The notes under the pieces were generated by a model, which saw only the letters and a program-made list of their open reading frames with translations, did not search any database and was not told the DNA's origin. Positions 1 through 11,359 of a stretch of DNA of 64,000 bases are shown here, in pieces. The position numbers and the translations under genes were made by a program. The stretch spans positions 1,052,250-1,116,249 of the forward strand of contig ML682089.1 in NCBI GenBank assembly GCA_007922195.1, read 5' to 3'. The DNA comes from Podocnemis expansa (taxonomy: Eukaryota > Chordata > Testudines > Podocnemididae). Each line of letters starts with the position of its first letter. Within the stretch, counting starts at the first letter, position 1.

Positions 1-199
1 GAGGCTGGCCCCGCACTCCCACCCTGCCTCTGGGACAGCCCTGCCCACCCCTAAGGTAGAACAGCCAGCCCAGGGGAGGGGCAGGAGATCAGAGCCCAGC
101 CTCTGGGCTGGACCACTACATCCCTGGGCCAGCTGTTCCCCACCCTAGGGGTGGGTAGGGGGCAGGGCAGCACAGCCATGAGGCTCTTCCGGGACCAGT

Positions 200-1166
200 T
201 GTGATGCTGTCTGGGTTTAGGGGACTGTTTGTGATCTTTTTTTATATTACTATTTCACATTTGCAATAATCCATATGCGATATGCCATGTTTGGTATCAA
301 TGGAAAGACTGTAATCTGCTAGGAATGATTATATGATTTATATGTAGGTATCATATTTGCATTAGAATCTAGAAATCTCATTTGTTTTGTGTGTGTTCTA
401 AGTTGTCTGAGCTGAAGCAATCCCAGACTGGGCATCTGCAAACTCTTGTCCTGTTAATGGCCCATCAGGAGGGGCTCCCACCTACAGTGGGCCCAGGACG
501 AAACTTGTTTGACCAGTTACCCAGACTGACCATGTGGCTCACCTCCATTTGGATCTGGCAAGGACTCTGAGATAAGAGGCCATAGCCCATTCTCCATTTT
601 GTCTTTAGTCTTCAGTCTGTCTGCAACCCACATCCTCCACTAGAACTATTCCCCTGGGACTGAACAAAGGACTGCTGCTCCTGGGTGCACACCAGAGGAG
701 TGGGACTAATCTGCAAACCACAGGATCTTCAAGGATTTGTTTTCTATGGACTCTAAATCATTTGTATGTATGTGATTCACTTTGACCCTTTAACATCTCT
801 CATATGTAGCTTGTTTTCTGTTTATAGTAAACCTTTAGTTGTAGTTACTAAAGGATTGGCTGGCAGCGTGGTACTTTGGGTAAGATCCAAGCCTATATTG
901 TTCGGGGTGATGTAGCTGGCCCTTTGGGGTCAGGAGAACCTATTTTATTAAGAGACCCAGTGGCTAGAGGGGACCATAGGAACTGATGTGCAGTAAGGGA
1001 GCTGTTTCTGTTTTATTATGCTTGGTGATGACCAGAGTGGGGAATCAGAAGCATGTTTTGTGGCTGACTGGGAGACTGTCAGTGGTTTATGGGTTTGGCC
1101 CCTGCTTTTGCAGCTTGCCCTGATTTTGGCACATTCAGAAGGTTACCCCAGGAGGTCCGGGTCACA
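200..1166 (+). mobile_element. Solo LTR, family A (about 967 bp)
   Basis: Begins TGTGATGCTGTCTGG and ends GGGTCACA, giving TG...CA termini. It is flanked by a perfect 5-bp target duplication, CCAGT at 195-199 and 1167-1171. The same sequence recurs at least five times in the window in both orientations. There is no retroviral coding sequence nearby, so it is a solo LTR left after recombination. ATTAAA in the R-like region of other copies could be the poly(A) signal. Confidence 0.9.
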
Positions 1167-1289
1167 CCAGTCGTGGCTGGACAGCAGCTGCAGGGTACGA
1201 GTGGGGTTGGCAGGGGGGCACCCACATTGCCACCTGCTGCTGAGACCCACCAGCTAAGTACCCTGGGCAGGGAGATAGCAGCCTGAACA

Positions 1290-1720
1290 CTACCCCATAG
1301 ATCCCCCACCGCCCCCTGGATACCACCAGCTCCCTGCTCTCCTCCCCATCCCACCCCATGGATCTCACTGCCTCATAGACTCCCCTGCCTCATGGATCCC
1401 ACTAGCTTCCCACCAGCTCATAGACCCCTACCCATCCTGCCCCATACACCCATCCAGTCACCCCCTAACCACCCCACTCACTCTGCCCCATAAACCACCA
1501 GCCACCCCCTACTGTCCCATGCCACCTTGCTACACAGACCCCCACCTCACCCCAGGGAACACCCCACCAGCTGTCCACCCCAACCAAGGGGCCACCCCAC
1601 CAGACCCTCCACCTCACTCCATAGACCCCCACTTCACTCAAAGGGACACCCCACCAGACTTCCCCCCAACTGCCCTCCCTCATAGATCTCCTGCCTTGCC
1701 CCAGGGGACTTGAGGAAGCT
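1290..1720. repeat. Pyrimidine-rich low-complexity tract
   Basis: An irregular array of phrases such as CCCCACCAGA and CATAGACCCCC, almost free of G on the + strand. Open frames on both strands follow from base composition and are not genes. Confidence 0.6.
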
Positions 1721-1759
1721 AATCAGCCAGCCAGGAGACTCAGGGAAGCCTGCCAGGGG

Positions 1760-2021
1760 AAACAAGGAGTCCTGTGGGACTTTTAAGACTAACAAATTTA
1801 TTTATTGCATGAGTTTTCATGGGAGAAAAATCCCACTTCATCAGGTGCTTTGATTTTCTGTTACAGAATGACTTGCCTGACTTACACTTCCCTGCATTTA
1901 TTTTCCTCTCGTTCTGTAAGTTCCCCTGTTTTCAGAGTATCTGACAAAGTGTGATTTTCTCCCACAAAAGCTCATGAGATAAATAAATTTGTTAGTCTTT
2001 AAAAGTGCCACAGGAGTTCTT
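1760..2021. mobile_element. Palindromic TIR element, copy a
   Basis: The left arm starts AACAAGGAGTCCTGTGG and carries TGGGAGAAAAATCCCACTTC. The right arm is its reverse complement and ends GTGCCACAGGAG. The arms meet around a short centre (CTTACACTTCCCTGCATTTA). It is a non-autonomous, foldback-like element with no coding capacity. The same family recurs at 32.3, 39.6, 45-47, 48.5 and 63.8 kb. Confidence 0.75.
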
Positions 2022-2640
2022 AGGGACAAGGAGACTGGGTAGGCGCTGCATAGTGATGGAGGGCACTATAAAGGGCTGGAGTGGCAACTGGGTGGAGAAC
2101 TGGGAAGGGATGGAGGAAGTTGGAGGGCTGGAGTGTGGGTTAGGGACAGAGGGGGCTAGGGAGGTGTGGAGGAGTTTGGGGGACTGAAGGGGGGAGTGAA
2201 GACAGGGGAGTTGGAAGGTGGGGGTAGGGCTGCAGTGGGAACTTGGGGACAGGGAGTTTAGGGAATGGGGGCTAAGAAGGACATGGGGAAAGAGGGGTCT
2301 GATGTGGGCACTACTGGACAAGGTTTGGGTGATGTTGTGGATTTGATGCTGTGCTTCCATTTGTGAGGAAAGAGATGGTGGAGCTCAAAAACACCTACCT
2401 GGGCTAGGGCCCACACATCCAGGAAGGGAGCCTGGACAACATAGGAAGGGGGCCCGGATATTAGGAGGGTCCCAGGCCTGTCAAATTATACTTTAACCAC
2501 TGGTAGGAAAGGAGCAGCATGGAGAACAGGGCAGGGGTGGCAAGAGAGGTAAAAGGTGGGTAGTAGGGAAGGGAGAATGGCATACCAAGGCAGGGGGAAT
2601 GTGGCAGGAGTGGCAAGAGAGGGGAGGTGCGGGAGGGACT
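2022..2640. other. G-rich low-complexity stretch, no gene seen
   Basis: Purine-rich DNA made of GGG/GGA phrases. Between 2510 and 2640, phrases like GGGCAGGGGTGGCAAGAGAG are the reverse complement of those at 12050-12240, suggesting remnants of one satellite-like repeat. No conserved protein was found on either strand. Confidence 0.5.
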
Positions 2641-3330
2641 GGAGGAGCAGTTTGCCCCCCTCCCCATAGCACCTCACCTGTGCCTCATGATGTTCCCTGT
2701 GCTGATGCTGGTCCACCCAGCATTGAGGAGGGCTGCAAGTCCTCTTCCATGGCCATCGAATGGAGGCAATTTTCCCATTCCTTTTGGGTCCTTGGCTTAA
2801 ATGACTGACAAACTTGGTGCTTGTTGGCCCTGTGAGTCTCCCTGAGGCACTTGAGACACTTTTTGTGAGGGTTGCTGAGAAGGAAGACCTTGCCACAGGC
2901 AGCACAGGGCTTGAAGCTTGGCATGGCTGGTTCATTGCTGGTGCATGTGGTACCTCCAGAGCACGGTGGTGAGGTGGTTTGTTTGGTGCATCTGGAGCCC
3001 AGAGGGAAGACTGAGATGAATTGAGAGTCCAGACTGAGAAGGAATGAAGATGGAATGTCAGAAAGACAGGCACTTGCAGAATTGCAAGAGCAGGCAGTTC
3101 CCAGACCATCACTAACGGGTGGAAAGAAGGAACTGAAGGAAGGGCAGGATCAGGGCCACCTATATGCTCAGCAGGTGTGCAGGACAGAGGGGGTGTTGGC
3201 CACTGACCCTACAGGGAGAGACGAGGGCAAAAAGCTTCCAGGCACCTGTGCACTGTGGCACGTAGACACCTGAATCTGAATGGATGTGAGCAGCACTTGA
3301 AGAACAAGTTCTTCTTCAGCTAGGGGATTG
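2640..3330 (-). pseudogene. DIRS-type gag/leader fragment (third DIRS relic)
   Basis: The minus-strand frame at 2685-2924 reads PSFKPCAACGKVFLL, then HKKCLKCL and HQVCQSF. This is the same Cys/His knuckle layout as the gag start of the two larger DIRS copies (FKLCLGCCKAFPMDDPHEKCLACL). Upstream on the minus strand, 3250-3320 matches their leader (CACATC...CAGGTGTCTACGTG). Only the leader and knuckle survive. Confidence 0.65.
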
Positions 3331-4274
3331 CCTTCACCTCCTTCTCAGCGCTTCACCAAATCCTTCCCTCTCAACTCCCCTGTTTTCAGTTCCCTTGGTC
3401 ATTCAGCCACTGGCTTTTAAGGCTTTCTCTGACTAGGTCAGCCCTCGCATCTCATTAAGCACACAGGGGAAGGATGATCACAAGGCTGATTAAAGCTGGT
3501 AATCAGAGGTGAGCAGGGAACAATGGTACAAACAGCCCCCAGACAATCATACAATCACAGTCCCAATTCCCACAGTAACTTACAACTAAAAGAAATCACC
3601 TGTAGGGAAAGATACAAACACACAGCCAGCAATTCACTCAGCCAAGCTTTGCTCTCTCCTTTGCTTCTTCAGCTGGCGGTGCAGCCCCTGTTCCGGCTCC
3701 TCCAGAACCTCCTCTTGAGGTTCTGGCTGCACTTCTCCCCACACCTGTATCTTTATGCACTCCCCATCCGTGGCCCCACAAAGTCGCAGGACCTCCTTGC
3801 CAACCTCCTCTTGGCTTACGCAAAAGTAGCCACCTATAAAACTCGGGAGAGGAGGTTGGCTGACGGAGGGGCCTGCGACTGTGGGGCCTATTTCCAGTCC
3901 CTCGTCCGTGCATGTATCCGGGCGGAGTTCCTCTGGGCAGCGTCCGCTGGCTCCCTCGATACCTTCCGGGAGCAGTGGGCGCTGTCTGGGGTTCTCTGCT
4001 CGGTGACCCCTTCTGAAACCCTTATTATAAACCTATGACCCTCACACCCGTCCCTGTTATTTCTTGATTTGTCCCCCGAAATCATTTGGAAACCAGTTCA
4101 GTGCCATCTCCCCATAGGCTGGGGGAGGGCTTTAGAAGTGGGGGGGGCTACCCCCCCCCCACCGCCCTGGGTTTTCAATAGGTTCTTCAGCTGGGGGATT
4201 GCCTTTGCCTCCTTCTCAGGGCTTCACCAACTCCTTCCCTCTCAACCTCCCCTGTTTTCAGTCCTCCTGGTCAC
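3308..4274 (+). repeat. Pair of about 94-bp direct repeats at 3308-3401 and 4181-4274
   Basis: Both read CTTCAGCT(A/G)GGGGATTGCC, then CTCCTTCTCAG(C/G)GCTTCACC, and end CCCCTGTTTTCAGT. They differ at roughly one base in ten. They flank the unrecognised open frame at 3523-4038; the second copy abuts the CR1 at 4270. Confidence 0.7.
3523..4038 (+). pseudogene. Unrecognised 171-codon frame, possibly the C-terminus of a LINE ORF
   Basis: The last 110 residues look protein-like: varied composition, a Leu-rich helix, YAKVATYKTRERR, CGAYFQSLVRACIRAEF and FREQWALSGVLCSV, then a stop after LIINL. I do not recognise the family with confidence. It resembles a C-terminal tail of a LINE-type polyprotein, but no reverse transcriptase motif precedes it. 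A 94-bp direct repeat flanks it (3308-3401 and 4181-4274). Confidence 0.35.
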
Positions 4275-5246
4275 AAGCTCCGTGATATACCTCGACTTTA
4301 GCAAGGCTTTTGATATGGTTTTCCACGGCATTCTCATTGGCAAGTTACGGAAGTACGGGTTGAATATGTGGACTGTAAGGTGGATAGAGAACGGGCTAGA
4401 TCAACAGTTTCAGCGAGTAGGAATCAATGGCTCAATGTCTAGATGGCAGCCAGTAATGGGTGGTGTGCCCCAGGGATCGGTCCTGGGGCTGGTTCTGTTC
4501 AACATTTTCATTAATGATCTGAATGATGGGATAGACTGCACACTCAGTAGGTTTCCAGATGGCACCAAGCTGTGGGGAACAGTAGACACATTGGAGGTCA
4601 GGGACAGGATTCAGGGAGACCTGGACAAATTGGAGCAATGGGCCAATAGAAATCTCATGAGGTTCAACAAGGAAAAGTGCAAAGTCCTGCACTTGGGATG
4701 GAAAAACCCCATGCACTGCTACAGGCTGGAGAGCAATCAGCTAAGTAGCAGCACTGTAGAAAAGGACCTGGGCATTACGGTGGATAGGAAGCTGGATATG
4801 AGTCAACAGTGTGCTCTTTCTGCAAAAAAGGCCAATGGCATGCTGGGCTGTGTGATGCTGTCTGGGTTTAGGGGACTGTTTATGGTTATCTTTCATATTA
4901 ATATTTCATTTTTGCAACAATCCATATGTGATGTCCCATGTTTGGTGTCAATAGAAAAGCTATAATCTGCCAAGAATGATTATATGGTTTATATGTAGGC
5001 ATCATAGCTGTATCAGAAATTAGGAATCTATTTGTTTTTATGCGTGTTCCAAGTGATTTGTTCTTAAGGCAATCCCAGACTGGGTGTCTGCAAAACTGTT
5101 GTTCTCCTTCAACAGCTGCTCACATCATTCAGTTACAGGTGTCTACGTGCTGCAGCGCACGTTAGCTTGGAAAGTCTTTAGGGTTAGCCTGTCAGGTCAG
5201 GGCACATGGCCAACGCCCCCTCCATGCCGTGACTGCGGCTACATAG

Positions 5247-7300
5247 GTGACCGTGACCTTGACCCTCCCAGTTCCTTTTTCCGCCATCAGCGTCAGATCG
5301 GATCAGCGTAAACTTGCAAAATGCAAGTGCCTGTCTTTCAGGCGAAATTCAAGATGCCTGGCTTCAAGCTGTGCTTGGAATGCTGCAAGGCTTTTTCGAT
5401 GGACGACCCGCATAAGAAATGCCTCGTTTGTTTGGGTGAGTCCCACCTCGCTGCCTTCTCTTGATCTCGTGGAGTGGAGCGACCACCCCCGAAACCGGCC
5501 GGGCCACAAGTGCTCCGCCGGACCCCTGATCAGCTCAGGCTCAGGAATCCCAACATCGATTGCCGGTACCAGGCTCAAAACCTCGACCTGCTACAGTACC
5601 ACTCCAGCACCAAGATCATCGATCACCAGGTAGCCCCTCAGTTGTACAGCGGAAGATACGGGCACAGGCACCCCCGACTGCCCATCAAGGGCGCCATAAC
5701 TCAGCTCTGGAGCAGAAGACATCAAGCCCGGTACTGCCAGATCTGGTACCGCCAGGCCTGGTACCAACAAGCCCGGTACCGTCAACCAGCCCGGCACCAG
5801 CACCGTTACTGGCATCCAGCTCCATGCTAGTCCCCAACCCAGCACTGGTCTGTAACCAGGTACTAGCGGCTAGCCCAACACCAGGACCCAGCACGGCACC
5901 GCCCAGCCCTTCACTGGTACCACAGTTGGGTACAGAGGGGCAGGACACTTCACTCCATCGCTCCTCTGAAGAGCCCTTGGTACCAGGTTCCCGGACATCA
6001 GGTGCAGCATCTTCTAGATCGTCCTCCGAGGACCACCCTTCCCCTTCTCAGGAGGAGCGCCCGAGGAAGAGACTTTGCAAGAGCTCCCCATCCCCGAGCT
6101 CAGTAAGGTCAAAAAGACCATGGGTACAAGGAGAGGTGTCTGTTCTTCCCATGGTACCTACGCCTCTAGCGAGGTCATCCCATAACGAGTGAACCCTCGA
6201 TTGGCTGAGCACAACAACCGATGACGCCTCCTCTCGCTATGGCTGGTTGCCTCCACCAGTGTCCTTGGATCTCTCCGACGATGAACCTGATCCTGACTCT
6301 ACGCAACGCAGTAGATCCCAGGCCCAATCCTCCTCCTCACCAGATGAGCGTCTAATCAACACGTCCACTGACCGCGAGGGAGATTCCCACATTGAGCAGG
6401 ACCTTCTCCACTGTTTGGCGGTGAACCTTAAACTGAAATTAGGAGTAATCCAAGAGGAGGATGACTCCCTCTTCGATGCATGCCATAAAGCCCCTCCAGC
6501 AAGGGTGGCAATCCCTTGACACTCGGGAGTATATCGCATCTTCCAAGAACACTGGCAAATGCCAGCCTTAATCCTGCCAGTGTCCAAGGACGTGGATAAG
6601 AAATACTACATCTCTCCAGACGGGTTCTCCTTATTTCATCACCCCACCCCAGGGTCCTTGGTGGTTGATGCCGTAAACCAAAGGGAGAGACAGGGCCAGC
6701 CGAGCTCCATGCCCAAAAGCAAAGAGGCAAAGAAACTTGACCTCTTGGGGAGGAAGGTATACTCCTCCGCGGCCCTCCAGCTACGTATCTCTAACCATTC
6801 AGCCTTAATGACACGTTACATCCTTAACCTGTGGGAGGCCATGCAAAACTTTTGCACAGCCATCTCTTAGGAGCGCCTAAGAGACTTTGAAGAAATGCTA
6901 GTGGAAGGGGAGAGGGCATCCAGGGATGCTCTGGCAGCAACCTGGGACGCATTGGATACAGCAGCCCGCACCATGGCCCCTGCATCATCATGAGTCAGTC
7001 AGCCTGGCTTCAAGGCTCAGGCCTATCCGCACAGATGCAGGAAATCATCCAAGACCTCCCCTTTGAAGGCCCTGACCACTTTGCTCCATCCACGGATACG
7101 AAACTCCATGGTATGAAAGACTCAAAGGCCATGCTTCATTCCCTAGGGATATACACCCCACAATCCAACAGGTGCTCGACCAGGCCACATCAACAGCTCC
7201 AATAGCAGTTGCAGCAATTAAAGCAGCAGATTCAACTGCAGAGTCAGTTCCCAAGATCCCTCCAGTTCCCACAGCACCACCTCAGGGACCTGGATAAGGA
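5247..7300 (+). pseudogene. DIRS gag-like region, frameshifted
   Basis: Homologous frames occur in order. A Cys/His knuckle lies around 5350-5460 (FKLCLECCKAF, then HKKCLVCL). A Pro/Ser/Val-rich spacer is at 5560-6192. An acidic segment is at 6247-6519 (LDLSDDEPDPDSTQRSRS). The conserved core is at 6559-6870 (FHHPTPGSLVVDAVNQRERQ, SAALQLRISNHSALMTRYI). Stops and shifts separate them. The protein presumably packaged the element RNA. Confidence 0.75.
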
Positions 7301-7539
7301 CAAGAATCGTCCAGGTAAGGGGGGAAAACTCAACGCCTCACAGTCCGGAAGGTGTGGACAGGGGTCCAACCGCTCCTCAGGCCATAAACAGCATTTTCGA
7401 CAGTCCCTTCGAGGGCAGCGCGCCAGGGTCCCTGTTCTCCCCCCACCGCTTGTGCCACTTTGCCCACCGGTGGGCCCACATTACATCAGATCTGTGGGTC
7501 CTCAACACGGTGGCACAAGGATACCGCATCCAGTTTCTT

Positions 7540-8397
7540 TCAGCCCCTTGAGACAGAAAACTGCCCCCTCATGCAACATTGAGAAACCAAGAATAGTTAC
7601 GCCAGCTTGAGGCCGAATGCCAGAAACTCCTCTCCCTCAGGGCCATAGAAAGGGTCCCCAAGCGGGAGCAGGGCAAGGGGTTTTACTCCCGATATTTCTT
7701 GGTCCCCAAACCCAACAGGGATCTATGGCCTATTCTAGACCTCAGAGCGCTAAACAAGTACATAAGGAGAATAAAGTTCTGCATGGTTTCCCTGCTTCAG
7801 ATTGTCCTCTCCCTGTCCCTGGGAGACTGGTTCGCAGCCCTCAACCTAAAGGACGCTTACTTTCACATAGCCATCCAACCCCACCACAGACGTTTCCTCA
7901 GGTTAGTGGTGGCACAGAGCCACTACGAGGTCACTGCTCTTCCCTTTGGGCTATTGCTGGCTCCAAGAGTGTTTAAAAAATGTGTGGCACCGGTCACAGC
8001 ATTCCTACGCAGGAGGGGCATCAAAATCTACCCCTACCTAGACGATTGGCTCATAGTAGGGAAGTCAAGCTGCCACATACAACATCACATCAAACTGGTA
8101 GTGAAGCTTTGCAGATTCCTCAGTCTCTGCATAAGCACAGAAAAGTCAAAGCTCTGCCCTGCTCAGGACATAGAATTCATAGGGGCACGACTAAATGCCC
8201 AACAAGGCACGGCGTCCTTGCCTCTATCAAGATTTTGGTCCATCTGCACCATCATTACGGAACTGCAAGTGCCAGGTCTAACCACAGCTCGCCGGTCATG
8301 CAGCTTCTAGGCCCCGTGGTGGCTGCTACCTTGGTCATCCGGACAGCATGCTTGAGGATGAGACACTTCCAGCTCTGGTTCTCCACAATGTTCCAGC
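7540..8397 (+). pseudogene. DIRS reverse transcriptase, frameshifted and cut by an LTR
   Basis: A 203-codon frame (7699-8310) carries PILDLRALNKYI, AALNLKDAYFHIAI with the first catalytic Asp, LPFGL, and YLDDWLIVGKS with the YXDD pair. A shift near 8300 moves the reading into another frame (QLLGPVVAATLVI). The LTR at 8398 then ends the region. The corresponding downstream sequence resumes at 10204. Confidence 0.88.
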
Positions 8398-10203
8398 TGT
8401 GACCCGGGCCTCCTGGGATAACTTTTTGAATGTGCCAAAATCAGGGCAAGCTGCAAAAACCAGGGGCCAAACCCGCAAACCACTGATGGGTGGTACTTAA
8501 ACCAGTCTCCCAGTCAGTAACAAAACATGCTTCTGGCTAACCGCTCTGGTCAGCACCAAGCATAATAAAGTAGAAACAGCCCCCTTTCTGCACATCAGAT
8601 CCTATGGTCCCCTCCAGCCACTGGGTCTTCTTGAGGAATAGGTTCTCCTGACCCCAAAGGGCCAGCCACATCACCCAGAACAATGTAGGCTTGGATCTTA
8701 CCCAAAATACCACTGTAATAACCCTTGGGGAGGAAGGGGTTAACACTCTGGTCAGTGAGTCCCAGGACAGCCAATAGGAACGAAGCACAGCTTTTTGAAT
8801 GGTAACAGCAGCCTGGCCTGGGCCTGTTTGGATGCAGCAGAGCTCCTGGAAGGATCAGGAGGAGGCCAGAGGGGCCTGAGGAAGAATCCAGCAACATCCT
8901 TACCAGAGATAAGTTAAGTTTGGTACTGACCAGGCGTGAGTAGAACAGGGAATGTTTATTTAGACGCGGTCAGGGTATTTTCTTTGTTTTTGGCTTGTTT
9001 TTTGGATTTCTCTGTGCTAACCACATATAACCCAACCCCCCACCCCACTACCCTGTAACTACCTAAGTTAATTCCCAGAGAAGCAACTCTCTGTGTTTAT
9101 CATCTGTTCTTTTTGATTAAAGAGTTTACCTTTTAAGTAAGTTCTGGTTCTGTGTCCTGAGAGGCAAGAGGTTTGTGTGCCCGTGCCTTAGACTGCACAG
9201 GCAGCTACTAGAGGGAACCCTGTTCCAGTTCCAGCTCATATTGCAGCTGGAGTTCAGTCACTTTCCTGAAGGAGGAATAAAGAGGATTGCCAGTACCTCA
9301 CAGGGAGGAATTCCCAAGTGCGCCTTCCTGGGTCACAAGAGGTTTTTTTTTGCATTTGGGTGGTGGCAGCGATACCACTCCAAGGCCAGGAATTGGAGGC
9401 CTTGGAGACTTTTAAGAGCAGGCTTTAAGGCCAGTGGCTTTTCTGGCCTGTTGCGGGCCCCCACCTTCTGCACTCAGAGTGCCAGAGTGGGGAAAAAGCC
9501 TTGACAACCACGCTGCCAGCCAGTCCTTTAGTAACTACAACTAAAGGTTTAATATAAAAAGAAAACAAGCTACGTGTGAGAGATGTTGAAGTGTCAAACT
9601 GAATCACGTACATATAAATGCTTTAGAGTCCATAGAAAACAAATCCTTGAAGATCCTGTAGTTTGCAAATTAGTTCCACTCCTCTGGTGTGCACCCAGCT
9701 GCAGCAGCAGCTAGGTGGGTCTCAGTCCTTTGTTCAGTCCCAGAAGAATAATTCCAGAGGCAGGTGCTGGTTGCAGATAGACCAGAGACTAGCGACTAAA
9801 GACAAAATGGAGAATAGACGATGGCCTTTTTTCTCAGAGTCCTTGCCAGATCAAAATGGAGGTGGGCCACATGGTCAGTCTAGGCGACTGGTCAAACAGG
9901 TTTCCTCCTGGGCCCACTGTAGCTGGGAGTCTCCTCCTGATGGGCCATCAAAATGGCAATAGTTTGCACACACCCAGTTTGGGATTGCTTTAGCTCAAAC
10001 AACTTGGAACACACATAAAAACAAATAGGTTTCTAATCTCCAACACAGGCATGATACCTACATACAAATCATATAATAATTTCTAGCAAATTACAGCCTT
10101 TCTATTGATACCACACGATATATCACATATGGATTCTTGTAAATATGAAATATCAATATGAAAAATCATCACAAACAGTCCTCTAGACCCAGACAGTGTC
10201 ACA
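8398..10203 (-). mobile_element. Solo LTR, family A, inserted in DIRS copy 1
   Basis: Reversed orientation: starts TGTGACCCGGGCC and ends AGACAGTGTCACA. A perfect CCAGC duplication flanks it (8393-8397 and 10204-10208). Without the nested LTR at 8714-9506 its length is about 1008 bp, as expected for the family. Confidence 0.92.
8714..9506 (+). mobile_element. Solo LTR, family B (793 bp), inserted in the family A LTR
   Basis: Starts TGTAATAACCCTTGGGG and ends CCTTGACA, so TG...CA termini. A perfect ACCAC duplication flanks it (8709-8713 and 9507-9511). The sequence is unrelated to family A and is not seen elsewhere in the window. Orientation is assumed from the termini alone. Confidence 0.85.
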
Positions 10204-10209
10204 CCAGCC

Positions 10210-10989
10210 ATGGAGAGACCATCAAGACAAGGTACTCTCGATTCCCCAGCACATCCTGGAGTCCCTCCAAATTTGGAGGGACCCCCGCTTCGCAATGGGG
10301 GGGGTATTCCATTCAGGGAGCCCAAGCCCTCAGTGACCCTGATAACAGATGCTTCAGACTCAGGATGGGGAGCCCATCTGTCCGGGGGCCTCTCCACGCA
10401 CGGTCACTGGACCCCCGAGGACAAACACCTCCACATAAATGTGAAGGAACTACGGGCCATCAGACTGGCCTGCATGACCTTCCTCAACAGAATTCGCAGC
10501 AGAATAGTCCAGGTCCTCACAGACAATACAACGGCCATGTTCTATACCAACCAGCAAGGGGGGGGGGGGGTATGTTCCTTGGCCCTGTGCGACGAGGCGT
10601 GCAAACTGTGGCAACTGGCGATAGATCAACACTTTACACCAGTTGCCTCCCATCTACCGGGGGCAGACAACGGCTTAGCGGACTCACTCAGCAGGAAAAC
10701 CCTAGTGAATCACAAGTCGTCGCTTCACAATAAGGTATTTTCCCTGTTGACAGACAGATGGGGACCTCCCCAGGAGGACCTTTTCGCCATGAAACAGAAC
10801 CGCAAACGCCTCCGCTGCTGTTCCCTCCGGGGTTGGGAAGAGGGCTCACTCAGCAATGCCTTCCTCCTCAGTTGGTTGGGGGCCCCGATGTATGCCTTCC
10901 CATCAATTCCCCTGATCCACAGAGTACTACTGAAGGTCCTTGCGGAGGGAGCACACATCATCCTGATAGCTCCGGTCTGGCCCAGATAA
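10210..10989 (+). pseudogene. DIRS RNase H domain, still open (259 codons)
   Basis: Catalytic positions are visible: TDASDSGWGAH (Asp), NVKELRAI (Glu), TDNTTAMFY (Asp), and ADNGLADSLSR (last Asp). The frame is intact to a stop after LIAPVWPR, although it includes a 10-G run near 10559. It is separated from its reverse transcriptase by the 1.8-kb LTR insertion, so it is a relic. Confidence 0.85.
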
Positions 10990-11069
10990 CACTGGTTCCC
11001 GCTCCTGCAGGACTTGTCCATAAAGACCCCTCTCCACCTCCCTCAGCAGGCAGATCTCCTAACACAGGA

Positions 11070-11350
11070 CTCAGGGCGGCTTCAGCACCCAAACCCAGGC
11101 CTCCTACACTTGATAGCCTGGATGCTTTCTGGCTTAGCAAGCAAGAGAGGTGCTGCTCGGACAGGGTTAAGAAGGTCCTGGTTGGTAGCAGAAAACCCTC
11201 CACCAGGTCCACATACACGGCCAAATGCAAACGCTTCTCCACTTAGTCCCGTGACAAAGGCATAGACCCTATCTCAGCACCAATCCATACAATTCTGGAC
11301 TATCTTCAAAGTGCGCTGCGAGCATCCCTGAGAGCTGGAGTTAAAGTTTC
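11070..11350 (+). pseudogene. Start of DIRS tyrosine recombinase
   Basis: The frame reads SRKPSTRSTYTAKCKRFS, then past a stop DPISAPIHTILDYLQSALRAS. This is the SAM-like, DNA-binding N-terminal part of DIRS tyrosine recombinases. The catalytic R-H-R-Y half is missing, because unrelated sequence follows. Confidence 0.75.
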
Positions 11351-11359
11351 CTCCCTTCT

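Larger units (their letters stand above)
5101..11350 (+). mobile_element. DIRS-type retrotransposon, copy 1 (3' truncated)
   Basis: Order: leader, gag, reverse transcriptase, RNase H, start of the tyrosine recombinase. This order and the YLDDWLIVGKS reverse transcriptase box are typical of DIRS elements. It is interrupted at 8398-10203 by an LTR between the reverse transcriptase and RNase H. The recombinase is cut off after its N-terminal domain, and the terminal repeats are not seen, so the copy cannot move on its own. The same family is present inverted at 56385-60475. Confidence 0.88.

Noticed and set aside
7540..8397. Gypsy-type LTR retrotransposon polymerase
   Set aside because: YLDDWLIVGKS and the following recombinase-type KPSTRSTY segment fit DIRS elements. 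No integrase or protease is seen.
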